Assembly (NCBI GenBank): GCA_021781575.1
Contig: JAJXWP010000032.1
Span: 1-50,571 of the forward strand
Source: Pseudomonadota bacterium
Lineage (GTDB): Bacteria > Pseudomonadota > Alphaproteobacteria > Rhodospirillales > Magnetospirillaceae
Direction of reading: 5' to 3'
Length of the DNA stretch: 50,571 nt
Position numbers and translations under genes: made by a program. The notes under the pieces were generated by a model. It was not told where the DNA came from. It saw nothing but the letters and a program-made list of their open reading frames with translations, and made no database searches. Below, piece by piece: positions 1 through 8,344 of the stretch (its first letter is position 1; each line of letters opens with the position of its first letter).

Positions 1-529
1 CTCATGTGCCAGTCGGTGACCGAGATCGAGCCGTCGCTGTTCTTGGTGATGGTGAACCAGCCGTGGTCGCCCTGCAGGATGGCGGTGTCGTTGGCATCAC
101 CGTTGCCGGTGACGCTGGTGGTGCCGGTCGGAATGGCCAGCGTGTCGTTGCCGGGGGCGAAGGTGATGGCGGTGGGGCTCGTGGCGCCACTGCTAGCGGT
201 GCTGCCCGAGGTCGACGTGGTGCCGCCAGTGGATGTGCCGGAGGTCGTTCCGGTGGTGGTGCCGGAGGTGGTTCCGCTGGAACTGGTGCTGGTGGTCGAG
301 GCGGTGGGGATCTGGCTGAAGGTTCCGGTGGCGACGTTGTAGGCGTAGCCGTCGCCGAAGTCGAGGGTGGCGACGCCGCTCATATGGGTCCCGATCAGCG
401 TGCTCATGTGCCAGTCGGTGACCGAGATCGAGCCGTCGCTGTTCTTGGTGATGGTGAACCAGCCGTGGTCGCCCTGCAGGATGGCGGTGTCGTTGGCATC
501 ACCGTTGCCGGTGACGCTGGTGGTGCCGG
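1..529. repeat. Direct repeat of 127 identical bases, period 402
   Basis: Bases 1-127 recur at 403-529 with no difference that I can see; after that the copies diverge (for example GTCGG versus GCCGG). The period of 402 bases is 134 codons, so the reading frame is kept. It encodes the repeated module of the left-edge protein and is probably one step of a longer tandem array beyond the window edge. Identity at silent sites points to recent duplication or gene conversion. Confidence 0.9.
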
Positions 530-605
530 CCGGTATGGCCAGCGTGTCCTCCCCGGCCGGGAAAACAACGCTTGTGTTTGTCTGTGTGGTCGAGGTGGAC
601 GCCAT
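1..605 (-). CDS. Repeat-module secreted protein, N-terminal part (runs off left edge)
   Basis: An open frame runs from an ATG at 605 to the left edge without a stop, giving 201 residues of a longer protein. The start has GGAG eight bases upstream. There is no Sec signal peptide. The protein begins with a module of about 80 residues containing VTGNGDANDT and ITKNSDGSISVTDWHMS, then a Ser/Thr/Gly-rich linker of about 45 residues, then the same module again, nearly identical. A diverged copy of the module (VTGNGDPHDV ... DDSITVNDWHLS) sits near the N-terminus of the RTX-tailed protein at 12179-15427. Lack of a signal peptide and a repetitive Gly/Thr-rich build suggest type I secretion, but the C-terminus that would show RTX repeats lies outside the window. 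Function is unknown; an EPS-associated surface protein or enzyme is inferred from context. Confidence 0.75.
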   Translation of the reverse strand, partial: MASTSTTQTNTSVVFPAGEDTLAIPAGTTSVTGNGDANDTAILQGDHGWFTITKNSDGSISVTDWHMSTLIGTHMSGVATLDFGDGYAYNVATGTFSQIPTASTTSTSSSGTTSGTTTGTTSGTSTGGTTSTSGSTASSGATSPTAITFAPGNDTLAIPTGTTSVTGNGDANDTAILQGDHGWFTITKNSDGSISVTDWHM

Positions 606-959
606 GCACTCTGCTCCATGTTGCGGTGTATCCAAACGCCACTGTTTGCTGGAAATAATTTCGTTCGCTATAGCAAGAAGTGATTTGCTATCCGGCCGAA
701 TCTTGACGGCAATGTGGCGCCATAATTAACTATTTGTTCAGAATATAGATTGATAAATTATCAATAGTTTTGCTATGTAACACATATTTGCAGTGATTAT
801 CATTGACTAGTTAAAAAACCGTTCATGTCGTTTATGAACGGCATTTTGATTGTTTGAATCCTGGCCGATGGGGGCAAGCCTTAAGGCCCGGTTGCCTGGG
901 CCACGATGCTTGCGCCAAATTGACCCGGTCAAAGACCGGTCGAAGGCTCGATTTTGGCG
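606..959. other. Divergent AT-rich intergenic region with one palindrome
   Basis: This gap separates the divergent genes starting at 605 (minus) and 960 (plus). Bases 620-860 are clearly AT-richer than the flanks. I see no gene. It holds a perfect 8-bp hairpin at 819-841 (separate entry). A sigma-54-like pair near 708-723 on the minus strand has GG-N9-GC rather than GG-N10-GC spacing and was not accepted. Confidence 0.6.
819..841. promoter_or_regulatory. Perfect hairpin/palindrome in a divergent promoter region
   Basis: CCGTTCAT (819-826) pairs with ATGAACGG (834-841) around a 7-base loop. It is preceded by TTAAAAAA and followed by CATTTTGATT, so it resembles a bidirectional terminator, yet no gene ends here. 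It could instead be an operator for the divergent genes or the end of a small RNA. Confidence 0.45.
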
Positions 960-3629
960 ATGCCCGGAGTAGCTCGGTGGTTCGTCTTAGGCCTCGTTCT
1001 GAGCAATGCGGCTATGGCTCAGGCGGCGGGCGACGGACCAGGTGATGGAGGATTGCCCGCGGGCCCGGGCGTGGTCGGCGAATTGCGCCGCAGCGTCTCC
1101 GGGCAGCTCGTGCCGATGGTGGCCGTCCCTCGGGAGCATGCCGAGATCATGGGCGCCCCACCGCCGGCGCGGAGGCCGCATCGGCAAACCGTGAAGGCCC
1201 GAGAAGCTGCCGCCGCTGCGGCGACATCCGGTGCGTCCCCGGCGGGCGCGCCAGCGACTCCGCGGTCGGTCGAGCCGCAGGCCGCGTCGCGCCGATCATT
1301 CCGATGCGCGGCCCGGGCACTGGCTTGTGTCGAACTCGCATCGACAGGGGATGATCGCCAGACGAACATCCCGGTCACCTTCGGACAGCCGTTCGCCGAT
1401 GGAGATGTCGTTGCCGGCCGCGGCATGACGGCCCGCGATGATGGCGGCCGGCCTTTGCCGCTGCAGGTCGACAGGGTGTCCAGCTATGCGGACGGATCGA
1501 CCCGGTTTGCCGTATTCAGCACGGAGCTGCCGGCGCTGACGGCAGGCGAAAGACGGATCGTCAACCTGTTCGCCGGGCGGGATGCCGCCGGCTCGGGGGC
1601 TGGCGGGGCGCCGGCTGGCCGGCCGCCCAGCGGTTACGACCTCGCCGTGGCCGTCGACCTGTATTCGCCCCAGGTCAGCCTTGTCGTGTTCGGCAATCGC
1701 AAGGACTACACGCCGGGCCTTCCTTTCCGCTCGGGCGAGACGGTGACCATCGCCCTGGGCGACGAACCCGAAGACCGTTATTCGGTGACCGTCACTCCGG
1801 ACATGGCCGGTGGGTCATTCGAAACCCTGACGAAACTCGCCGAAGCCTTTGTCAAAGTGATCGATCGCGGGCGCCACTTCCATGCCTACAAGGTCGGCGG
1901 CGCGGTGAGCTTCGAACGGCTGTGGATCACCACCCGCGACCAGCCGGGAAGGCCGTTCGCCGTGCGGTTCCTCTATTCCGGCAAGGCACATCTGCAATCG
2001 CGGAATCTGACCAGCTGGCGACCACCCGTCCACTACCTGGCGGCGGTGAAGCCGCTCCTTGCGAAACTGGGTAACGCCCCGGCCACCTGGCTGCAGGGGC
2101 GGGTGGCGACCGAACTCAGCCTGGTCGCGCCGCTGGTCGACGAAGCCGACGGAACCCGCCATCCCTATCTGGCCGCACGCTTCAACATCCGGTATTTCTC
2201 CGGCAGCCCCAGGGTTCGCACCGATGTCGTCCTGGAAAACGATTGGACCTATGCGCCGAGGCCGAGCAACCTGCTCTACGATGTCGCCATTCTGCAGAAC
2301 GGCAAGCCGGCGTTTGCGGCCAAACACGTTCTCCACTATCACCATGCCCGCTGGCACAAGGTGGTGTGGTGGGGCGGCGCACCGGCCATCGCGTTGCGGC
2401 ATGACTCGGCCTCGCTGTTTCGCAGCCGCATGGTGTGGAACTACGACCTGGCTGTAAGGATTCCCGAATCGGTATTGGCCGACCTGGCAAGGCGCCTCGC
2501 GGCGGCGGACACGTCACCCATGGGGCCGGCTTTCATCACCCAGCCGATGCCCATGGCCGGCGGACGGGATGACATCGGGCCGCTGCCGCGATGGTCGGCC
2601 GTTTACCTTCTGAGCCAGGATCCACGAGCGAAGGCGGCGGTGCTGGCCAATGGCGACGCCGCCGGTACCGCCCCCCTCCACTATCGCGATCAACGGACCG
2701 ACCTGCCGGTCAGTCTCGACGACCATCCCGGGATCGCCATGCAGTTCGGTCGCGGCGAAGGCAAGGACGTTCTGCCGACGGTCCACGACGGTGATACGCC
2801 CTGGCAACTGGATGCCGCCCACCAGCCGTCCCTGGCGTATTTGCCCTATCTGATCACCGGCGACCAATTCTATCTCGACGAGGTCATGTTCTGGGCAAAC
2901 TGGAACATGGGAGAGGTGAACCCCGGCTACCGTGACCATGCGGCGGGCCTGATTCATGCCGATCAGGTTCGAGGTCAGGCCTGGGCCATGCGTTCGCTCG
3001 GGGAAGCGGACCGGGTGGTTCCCGACGATCATCCGATGAAGACCTATTTCGCCCGCAAGCTCCGCCGCAATCTCGAGTGGTACGTCCGCAACTTCCGACG
3101 CAACAGCGATCGCAACCTGGCCTCCGCCCTGGGGTGGATGGATAACATCTACGATCCGGGAACGACCGCTCCCTGGCAGAACGACTTCCTGTCGCTGGCC
3201 TTCGGCCAACTGGCCGAAACCGGCGAATCTCTGGCGGAGGAATTCTATCGCTGGCACGCCCGTTTCGTCGTCGGGCGGTGGACTCACCAGGCGCAAGGCT
3301 ATTGCAGAACCATGGCGCCGGCGAATTACGTTCACGTGCGCACCAAGGACGGCAGGGCAATCCAAGACTGGCAGACCTTGTTCCACGAGAACTGGCCCGG
3401 CGTCCACGAGTGCCCGACGGTGATCACGGACGGCGCCCCCGACCAGCCGGCGGCCTATGTCGCTTATTCGCGGGCCATGCTGGCAGTTGCAGCAGGGTTG
3501 GGCGTCGACGGCGCAAGCTCGGCGTTCGCCCGTCTCTGCGCCGAAACCCCGCGCATGACCGCGGCGATGGCGGCCGACCCGACCTGGGCGCTGGCGCCCC
3601 GGCCGGCACCACCTGGCCGGACAAATTGA
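960..3629 (+). CDS. Secreted RIFT-barrel / alpha-alpha toroid protein, putative polysaccharide lyase or hydrolase
   Basis: The 889-residue product starts with a Sec signal peptide (ARWFVLGLVLSNAAMAQA), so it should be exported to the periplasm or beyond. After a Pro/Ala-rich stretch, residues about 140-200 (PVTFGQPFADGDV ... YADGSTRFAVFST) resemble the N-terminal RIFT-barrel domain of PcRGLX/YetA-like proteins (PL26 rhamnogalacturonan lyase family). A central beta-rich part and an aromatic C-terminal helical part (LAYLPYLITGDQFY, RGQAWAMRSLGEA, WQNDFLSLAFG) fit a beta-sandwich and alpha/alpha toroid. The same order of segments occurs in the 1082-residue protein at 12179-15427, so they are paralogues. 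An EPS-degrading role is inferred from the neighbourhood; catalytic residues were not identified. A TTG at 954 is an alternative start with GAAGG at better spacing. Confidence 0.75.
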   Translation: MPGVARWFVLGLVLSNAAMAQAAGDGPGDGGLPAGPGVVGELRRSVSGQLVPMVAVPREHAEIMGAPPPARRPHRQTVKAREAAAAAATSGASPAGAPATPRSVEPQAASRRSFRCAARALACVELASTGDDRQTNIPVTFGQPFADGDVVAGRGMTARDDGGRPLPLQVDRVSSYADGSTRFAVFSTELPALTAGERRIVNLFAGRDAAGSGAGGAPAGRPPSGYDLAVAVDLYSPQVSLVVFGNRKDYTPGLPFRSGETVTIALGDEPEDRYSVTVTPDMAGGSFETLTKLAEAFVKVIDRGRHFHAYKVGGAVSFERLWITTRDQPGRPFAVRFLYSGKAHLQSRNLTSWRPPVHYLAAVKPLLAKLGNAPATWLQGRVATELSLVAPLVDEADGTRHPYLAARFNIRYFSGSPRVRTDVVLENDWTYAPRPSNLLYDVAILQNGKPAFAAKHVLHYHHARWHKVVWWGGAPAIALRHDSASLFRSRMVWNYDLAVRIPESVLADLARRLAAADTSPMGPAFITQPMPMAGGRDDIGPLPRWSAVYLLSQDPRAKAAVLANGDAAGTAPLHYRDQRTDLPVSLDDHPGIAMQFGRGEGKDVLPTVHDGDTPWQLDAAHQPSLAYLPYLITGDQFYLDEVMFWANWNMGEVNPGYRDHAAGLIHADQVRGQAWAMRSLGEADRVVPDDHPMKTYFARKLRRNLEWYVRNFRRNSDRNLASALGWMDNIYDPGTTAPWQNDFLSLAFGQLAETGESLAEEFYRWHARFVVGRWTHQAQGYCRTMAPANYVHVRTKDGRAIQDWQTLFHENWPGVHECPTVITDGAPDQPAAYVAYSRAMLAVAAGLGVDGASSAFARLCAETPRMTAAMAADPTWALAPRPAPPGRTN

Positions 3630-3799
3630 GCGTGGATGTATCGACGTAAAATATAACTGGGCTTTCTATTGTCTATGACTTTCCCACCATCGTATGGCGA
3701 CTGGCGTAATTGACCATATTAGTCGACGTCCGTACCATCCATGGTGCTCGTAGTTACTTTGAGGCATATCCAAAATAATTCTATCGTCTGGAGTTATAT

Positions 3800-4933
3800 A
3801 TGCCTCGCCTCATTCATTTGATTGCCGCCGCTCGCCCAAACTTCATGAAGGTGGCTCCGCTTTATCATGCATTGCGCCGCGAGCCCTGGTGTGACCTGCG
3901 CCTTGTTCACACCGGCCAGCATTACGACGCCAACATGTCGGATGCATTCTTTCGCGACCTTGGGTTGCCCGAACCGGATCATCATCTTGGCGTCGGCAGC
4001 GGCAGCCATGCGGAACAGTGCGGCGGCGTGATGATCGCCTATGAGCGAGTGGTCGCCCAATCGCGGCCGGATTGGATCGTCGTCGTGGGCGATGTCAATT
4101 CCACCCTGGCCTGCAGCCTGGTCGGCGCCAAGCTGCTGATCCCCGTCGCACACCTCGAGGCCGGCCTGCGCAGCGGCGATCGCACCATGCCGGAAGAAAT
4201 CAACCGGATCGTCACCGATCAGTTGTCCGATGTGCTGTGGACACCCTCGCCCGACGGCGACGCCAATCTTTTGTCCGAGGGGATTGCCGCGCACCGCATC
4301 GAGCGGGTGGGCAACATCATGATCGACAGCTTCGAGATGATGCGCCCACAGATTGAGGCGTTGGAGGCCCATCGGCAGTTCGGGGTGGAGCCGAAAGGCT
4401 ATGGTCTGATCACCCTTCACCGGCCGAGTAACGTCGATTCGCGCCCGGTTCTGCAAGAGCTGGTGACGGAATTGACGGCGATCAGCCGAGATGTGCCGCT
4501 GGTGTTCCCGCTCCACCCGCGCACCCGTGGACGGCTGCGGGCATTCGGCCTGCTGGACGGCCTCGCCCAGGGGGCGATCCGCCTTTCCGACCCGCTCGGC
4601 TACGTCGCCTTCATGAGCCTGGTCGTCAACGCCGCCTTCATCATTACGGATTCCGGCGGCATCCAGGAAGAGACGACCCATATCGGGGTCCCCTGCATGA
4701 CGGTCCGCGACAACACCGAGCGCCCGATCACCGTCAGCCAGGGCACGAACCGCCTGATCAAGCCGGCCGAGATGCGGTCGGCGGTGCGTGACGTCCTCGC
4801 CGGTCGTTGGCCCGTGGGGCGGCGGCCCGCATTGTGGGACGGCAAAACCGCCGAGCGCGTGGTCGCCAGCCTGGCCCGGCAGTGCGGATACGGCCGGCAG
4901 GGTGAGGTCGCGGCGGATAGCATCGTCGCGTGA
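3800..4933 (+). CDS. wecB: UDP-N-acetylglucosamine 2-epimerase (non-hydrolysing)
   Basis: The 377-residue cytoplasmic enzyme interconverts UDP-GlcNAc and UDP-ManNAc, supplying an amino sugar for surface polysaccharide. Family motifs are present in order: HTGQHYD (37-43), GDVNST (97-102), EAGLRSGDRTMPEEINR (120-136), HRPSNVD (207-213), TDSGGIQEE (283-291) and RDNTERP (303-309). Length matches the family (about 370-380). The ATG is preceded by GGAG at 7 bases. The dehydrogenase gene starts 20 bases downstream, so the two are probably cotranscribed and act in sequence or as a branch on UDP-GlcNAc. Confidence 0.95.
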   Translation: MPRLIHLIAAARPNFMKVAPLYHALRREPWCDLRLVHTGQHYDANMSDAFFRDLGLPEPDHHLGVGSGSHAEQCGGVMIAYERVVAQSRPDWIVVVGDVNSTLACSLVGAKLLIPVAHLEAGLRSGDRTMPEEINRIVTDQLSDVLWTPSPDGDANLLSEGIAAHRIERVGNIMIDSFEMMRPQIEALEAHRQFGVEPKGYGLITLHRPSNVDSRPVLQELVTELTAISRDVPLVFPLHPRTRGRLRAFGLLDGLAQGAIRLSDPLGYVAFMSLVVNAAFIITDSGGIQEETTHIGVPCMTVRDNTERPITVSQGTNRLIKPAEMRSAVRDVLAGRWPVGRRPALWDGKTAERVVASLARQCGYGRQGEVAADSIVA

Positions 4934-4953
4934 ACGGTAGGAGATAACAGGCC

Positions 4954-6309
4954 ATGACCATCATGCAGTCAGCCGCCGCATCCTCGCCCTCCAAGATGTT
5001 GGAAGGCCGCCTCCGAGCCCGCACCGCGACCATCGGCATCATCGGGCTCGGCTATGTCGGACTGCCGCTGGCGCGGACTTTCGCACGGCGAAATCTGCAC
5101 GTCATCGGCTTCGACATCGACGCCGAAAAGGTCGCCTCCCTCAATGAGGGCACATCCTATATCCGCCATATTCCGGGCTCGGCGATCGCCGAGATCGTCG
5201 ACGCCGGCATGTTTCGGGCGACGACGGATTTCGCCCAGATGAGATCCTGCGACGCCGTGCTGATCTGCGTGCCGACGCCTCTCACGCGGCATCGCGAGCC
5301 CGATCTCAGCTACGTGGTTTCCACGGCGGAGGCCATTCATCCGCATTTGACGTCCGGCCAGCTTGTCGTCCTCGAATCGACGACCTATCCCGGTACCACC
5401 GAGGAAGTCCTGCGCCCCATTCTCGAACTGTCTGGGCTGAAAGCGGGCTCCGACTTCTTCCTGGCCTTCTCGCCCGAGCGTGAGGATCCCGGCAACCAGA
5501 GTTTCGAGACCGCCACCATTCCCAAGGTGGTCGGCGGCGAGGGCGAAGCCCTGCGCATGGCCTGTGTCCTTTACGACCAGATCGTGCCGCACACCGTCCC
5601 GGTGTCGTCCTGCTCGACCGCCGAGGCGGTGAAGCTCACCGAGAATATCTTCCGCGCGGTGAACATCGCCCTGGTGAACGAGTTGAAGGTAGTCTACGAG
5701 CGCATGGGCATCGATATCTGGGAAGTCATCGAAGCCGCCAAGTCGAAGCCGTTCGGCTTCATGCCGTTCTATCCCAGTGCCGGGCTCGGCGGGCATTGCA
5801 TCCCCATCGATCCTTTCTATCTGACCTGGAAGGCGCGGGAGTTCGACCTCTCAACCCGCTTCGTCGAATTGGCCGGCGAAGTCAATGCCGCCATGCCCGC
5901 CTATGTGGTGGACCGGCTTGCTTTCTCTCTCGATCAGCGTTTCCGCAAGGCCGTCAACGGTGCGCGAGTCCTCGTGGTGGGGCTGGCCTACAAGAAGAAC
6001 GTGGATGACATGCGGGAAAGCCCGGCCTTCAAGGTGATCGAACTGTTGGAGCGGCGCGGCTCCCTTGTCGAATACCATGATCCCTTGATTCCCGAGATCC
6101 GGCCGACCCGCGAGCATGCCGAAATGACCGGGCGCAGGTCGGTGGTGTGGTCGCCCTTAGCGCTTGCGAGTTTTGACGCCGCGGTGATCATCACCGACCA
6201 CGATTGCATCAACTGGCAGGAACTGGTCGACAATTGCCCGCTGGTGGTCGATACGCGCAACGCCACCAAGGACGTGCGGAGCAACCGTCAGGTGATTGTG
6301 AAAGCATGA
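4954..6309 (+). CDS. UDP-N-acetyl-hexosamine 6-dehydrogenase (WbpA/WecC type)
   Basis: The 451-residue NAD-dependent enzyme oxidises C6 of a UDP-HexNAc to the uronic acid. It has the Rossmann motif GLGYVGLPLA (31-40), the substrate-domain segment AEAVKLTENIFRAVNIAL, and the active-site motif GLGGHCIPIDPFYLTWK with catalytic Cys282. The IDPFYLTWKAREF form is closer to WbpA (UDP-GlcNAc 6-dehydrogenase) than to WecC (usually VDPWFI), so UDP-GlcNAcA is slightly favoured over UDP-ManNAcA, although the adjacent wecB argues the other way. The last codons overlap the next gene as ATGA. The uronic acid would be the natural substrate for the amidotransferases at 23541-27186. Confidence 0.92.
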   Translation: MTIMQSAAASSPSKMLEGRLRARTATIGIIGLGYVGLPLARTFARRNLHVIGFDIDAEKVASLNEGTSYIRHIPGSAIAEIVDAGMFRATTDFAQMRSCDAVLICVPTPLTRHREPDLSYVVSTAEAIHPHLTSGQLVVLESTTYPGTTEEVLRPILELSGLKAGSDFFLAFSPEREDPGNQSFETATIPKVVGGEGEALRMACVLYDQIVPHTVPVSSCSTAEAVKLTENIFRAVNIALVNELKVVYERMGIDIWEVIEAAKSKPFGFMPFYPSAGLGGHCIPIDPFYLTWKAREFDLSTRFVELAGEVNAAMPAYVVDRLAFSLDQRFRKAVNGARVLVVGLAYKKNVDDMRESPAFKVIELLERRGSLVEYHDPLIPEIRPTREHAEMTGRRSVVWSPLALASFDAAVIITDHDCINWQELVDNCPLVVDTRNATKDVRSNRQVIVKA

Positions 6310-7028
6310 GGGCCAATGTTGCTGGTCATGCCAATGTTATGGCAAACAATACGGCCAAACAATCACTGGCGTACTACTCAAGTGTTCGCACTGAAATTGA
6401 AGGGTTATTGCCGGAATCAATAGATTCAATATTGGAAATTGGCTGCGGGGCGGGCAGCACGATGGCCTGGATTCGATCGACACGGGCAGTCAACTATGCT
6501 GCCGGTGTGGAAATTAACGCGACCGCGGGGGCGGTTGCCCGGCAAATTTTCGACTCTGTGGAAATTGGTTCGATCGATAACGCATCGTTCCCATTCGCGG
6601 CTGGCAAATTCGACGTCATTTTAGCGCTTGACGTTCTCGAGCACCTTCCTTCCCCAGACTGCACGATAAGAATGCTTCGGAGCAAGTTGTTGCCCGGGGG
6701 CAGATTGATAGCATCAATACCAAATGTTGCAAATTACTCTGTGTCTTGGCCATTATTTCTTAGAGGCCGATGGGACTATGCGGATGAAGGGCATCTTGAT
6801 CGGACTCACCTAAGATTTTTTGATAGAAATGGGGCGATTTCTTTATTTATAGAGGCTGGGTTTACGATTGATAAAATTGAAACGACCAAGAAATGCCCGA
6901 ACGTATTTGGTATATTTGGTTGGAACACGCCCAATGCGCGCTGGTACAGCAGAAAATTGCTGGCGCATGTCCTGCCGAGTCATATGTGTGATTCGCAATT
7001 CATAATTGTAGGCAGGCCATTTTTGTAA
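6306..7028 (+). CDS. Class I SAM-dependent methyltransferase
   Basis: The 240-residue product has the SAM-binding motif ILEIGCGAGS (about 42-51), an acidic strand end (AAGVEINA) and the post-motif LDVLEHLPSPD, as in Methyltransf_11/23 proteins. The start is the ATG that overlaps the dehydrogenase stop (ATGA), implying translational coupling; the open frame extends further upstream but inside the previous gene. Base composition drops to clearly AT-rich here (for example 6830-7020), unlike wecB and the dehydrogenase, which suggests a separate origin. Sugar or glycan methylation is inferred from context; the true acceptor is unknown. Confidence 0.82.
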   Translation: MRANVAGHANVMANNTAKQSLAYYSSVRTEIEGLLPESIDSILEIGCGAGSTMAWIRSTRAVNYAAGVEINATAGAVARQIFDSVEIGSIDNASFPFAAGKFDVILALDVLEHLPSPDCTIRMLRSKLLPGGRLIASIPNVANYSVSWPLFLRGRWDYADEGHLDRTHLRFFDRNGAISLFIEAGFTIDKIETTKKCPNVFGIFGWNTPNARWYSRKLLAHVLPSHMCDSQFIIVGRPFL

Positions 7029-7141
7029 TTCCAGCACCATCGATATTGCGCTGTTATCGAGTGTTCTACCTGCGGTAGGAAAGAGAGGCCGCAGTGAATT
7101 GGCCGGGGCTAGTGACCGGTTCCGCTCACCGCAGCCCGGTA

Positions 7142-8344
7142 TCATGGCCGTACCGTTTCGTCCCTCCGCTCAGCGGCCGGTGCGTGCAGGATGGACGAGA
7201 ACAACCGGATCTGCCCCCGCGTCGTCTCGTCCCAACTGAAATGCTCGGCATAGGCACGAGTGGCGGCGCGGTCGGGAGGGGCGGCCAACAGCCTGGTCGC
7301 CGCGTCGGCCAAGGCAGCGGCGTCGAGCGGCGCGAACAGAACACCGGCGTCCGGGCTGGTCACCGCTTCCGCCGTGCCCCAGACATCGCTGGCGATCACC
7401 GGCGTGCCGCAGGCCATCGACTCCAGCAGCACGTTCGCCCAGCCTTCCCGGTCCGAAGCGAGCACCAGGGCGTCGGCGGCGGAATAGATGTCCGGCAAGC
7501 GCTCGTGCGGCAATTGGCCAAGGAAACGAACGCGCCCCGCGATGCCGAGTCGTTCCGCCTGGGCAGCGAGGGCGCCGCCTTCCGGCCCTGAGCCGACGAT
7601 CAGCAGAGTGACGCCGGGAAGCCTGGCGACCGCGTCGAGCACGATGTGATGTCCCTTGCGGCGGATCAGCCAGCCGACGGACGCCAACACGGGGCCGTCG
7701 AGCCCGAGTTCGGCACGCACGAGGTCCCGCGGTTGCGGCTGGAACCGCTTCAGGTCGATGCCGTTGCGCAACACCGTGATCTTCTCTCGGCGGATCCCCA
7801 TCCGCACCAACGGTTCGGCCAGCGCCGCACAAACGGTGATGATCCCGCGGGCCTGTTGGGCGGCCCAGCGGATTTGACGGCGGGCGAGGGGGTGGCGGGG
7901 AATGAGATTGAGGTCGGTACCCCGTCCCGTAATGACCACCGGAATTCCCAGTTCGCGCCCGAGCAGGGCAGCGGCTACGCCGTCGGGATAGAAGTAGTGG
8001 GCGTCGATGATGTCGATTCGGTGTGCGGTGGCCAGGCGGCGGACCTCGTCGCGCAAGCCGGCGTACATCAGCAACGGTGTGAGAGCCGTGCCGACTTTCG
8101 GGACGGCGAGGAAGCGTGGGTGGTGGACGACGATCCCGTGGCGCTCTTCGCGGCGCGGGACCGCAGCCAGCCGGCCCCAACTGCCGAAGCGCGGATGGGT
8201 GAAGGGGAACCAGGGAACCGGCGCCATCACTTGGGCGGTGACCTGTCCGTTGGCGACCAGATGGCGCAGGCGGTTCTCGACAAAGATGCCAAAGGCCGGC
8301 TGTGCCGGGTTGGGAAACAGCATGGTGAAGGTCAGTACCCGCAT
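7142..8344 (-). CDS. Glycosyltransferase family 4
   Basis: A 400-residue GT-B enzyme. The N-terminal half starts MRVLTFTMLFPNPAQP and includes DAHYFYPDGVAAALLG and TGRGTDLN; the C-terminal half has VASVGWLIRRKGHH, a nucleotide-binding region LLIVGSGPEGG and the EX7E-like segment REGWANVLLESMACGTPVIA. The ATG is chosen because it overlaps the upstream gene's TGA by one base and because homologues begin at this hydrophobic strand; an in-frame extension of 43 codons is poor and lies inside the upstream gene. It would add a sugar to the lipid-linked EPS repeat on the cytoplasmic side of the inner membrane. It is convergent with the methyltransferase gene. Confidence 0.9.
   Translation of the reverse strand: MRVLTFTMLFPNPAQPAFGIFVENRLRHLVANGQVTAQVMAPVPWFPFTHPRFGSWGRLAAVPRREERHGIVVHHPRFLAVPKVGTALTPLLMYAGLRDEVRRLATAHRIDIIDAHYFYPDGVAAALLGRELGIPVVITGRGTDLNLIPRHPLARRQIRWAAQQARGIITVCAALAEPLVRMGIRREKITVLRNGIDLKRFQPQPRDLVRAELGLDGPVLASVGWLIRRKGHHIVLDAVARLPGVTLLIVGSGPEGGALAAQAERLGIAGRVRFLGQLPHERLPDIYSAADALVLASDREGWANVLLESMACGTPVIASDVWGTAEAVTSPDAGVLFAPLDAAALADAATRLLAAPPDRAATRAYAEHFSWDETTRGQIRLFSSILHAPAAERRDETVRP

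Noticed and set aside
708-723. Sigma-54-like GG...GC pair upstream of the left-edge gene (minus strand)
   Set aside because: Spacing is N9 and the -24 element reads GGCGCC rather than GGCAC.
900-916. GGCCAC-GATGC-TTGC upstream of the toroid gene
   Set aside because: The invariant GG of the -24 element is GC at the right spacing; only four of six bases fit.
7066-7083. Small hairpin TACC-TGC-GGTA after the first methyltransferase
   Set aside because: Stem too short and no T-run to call a terminator.
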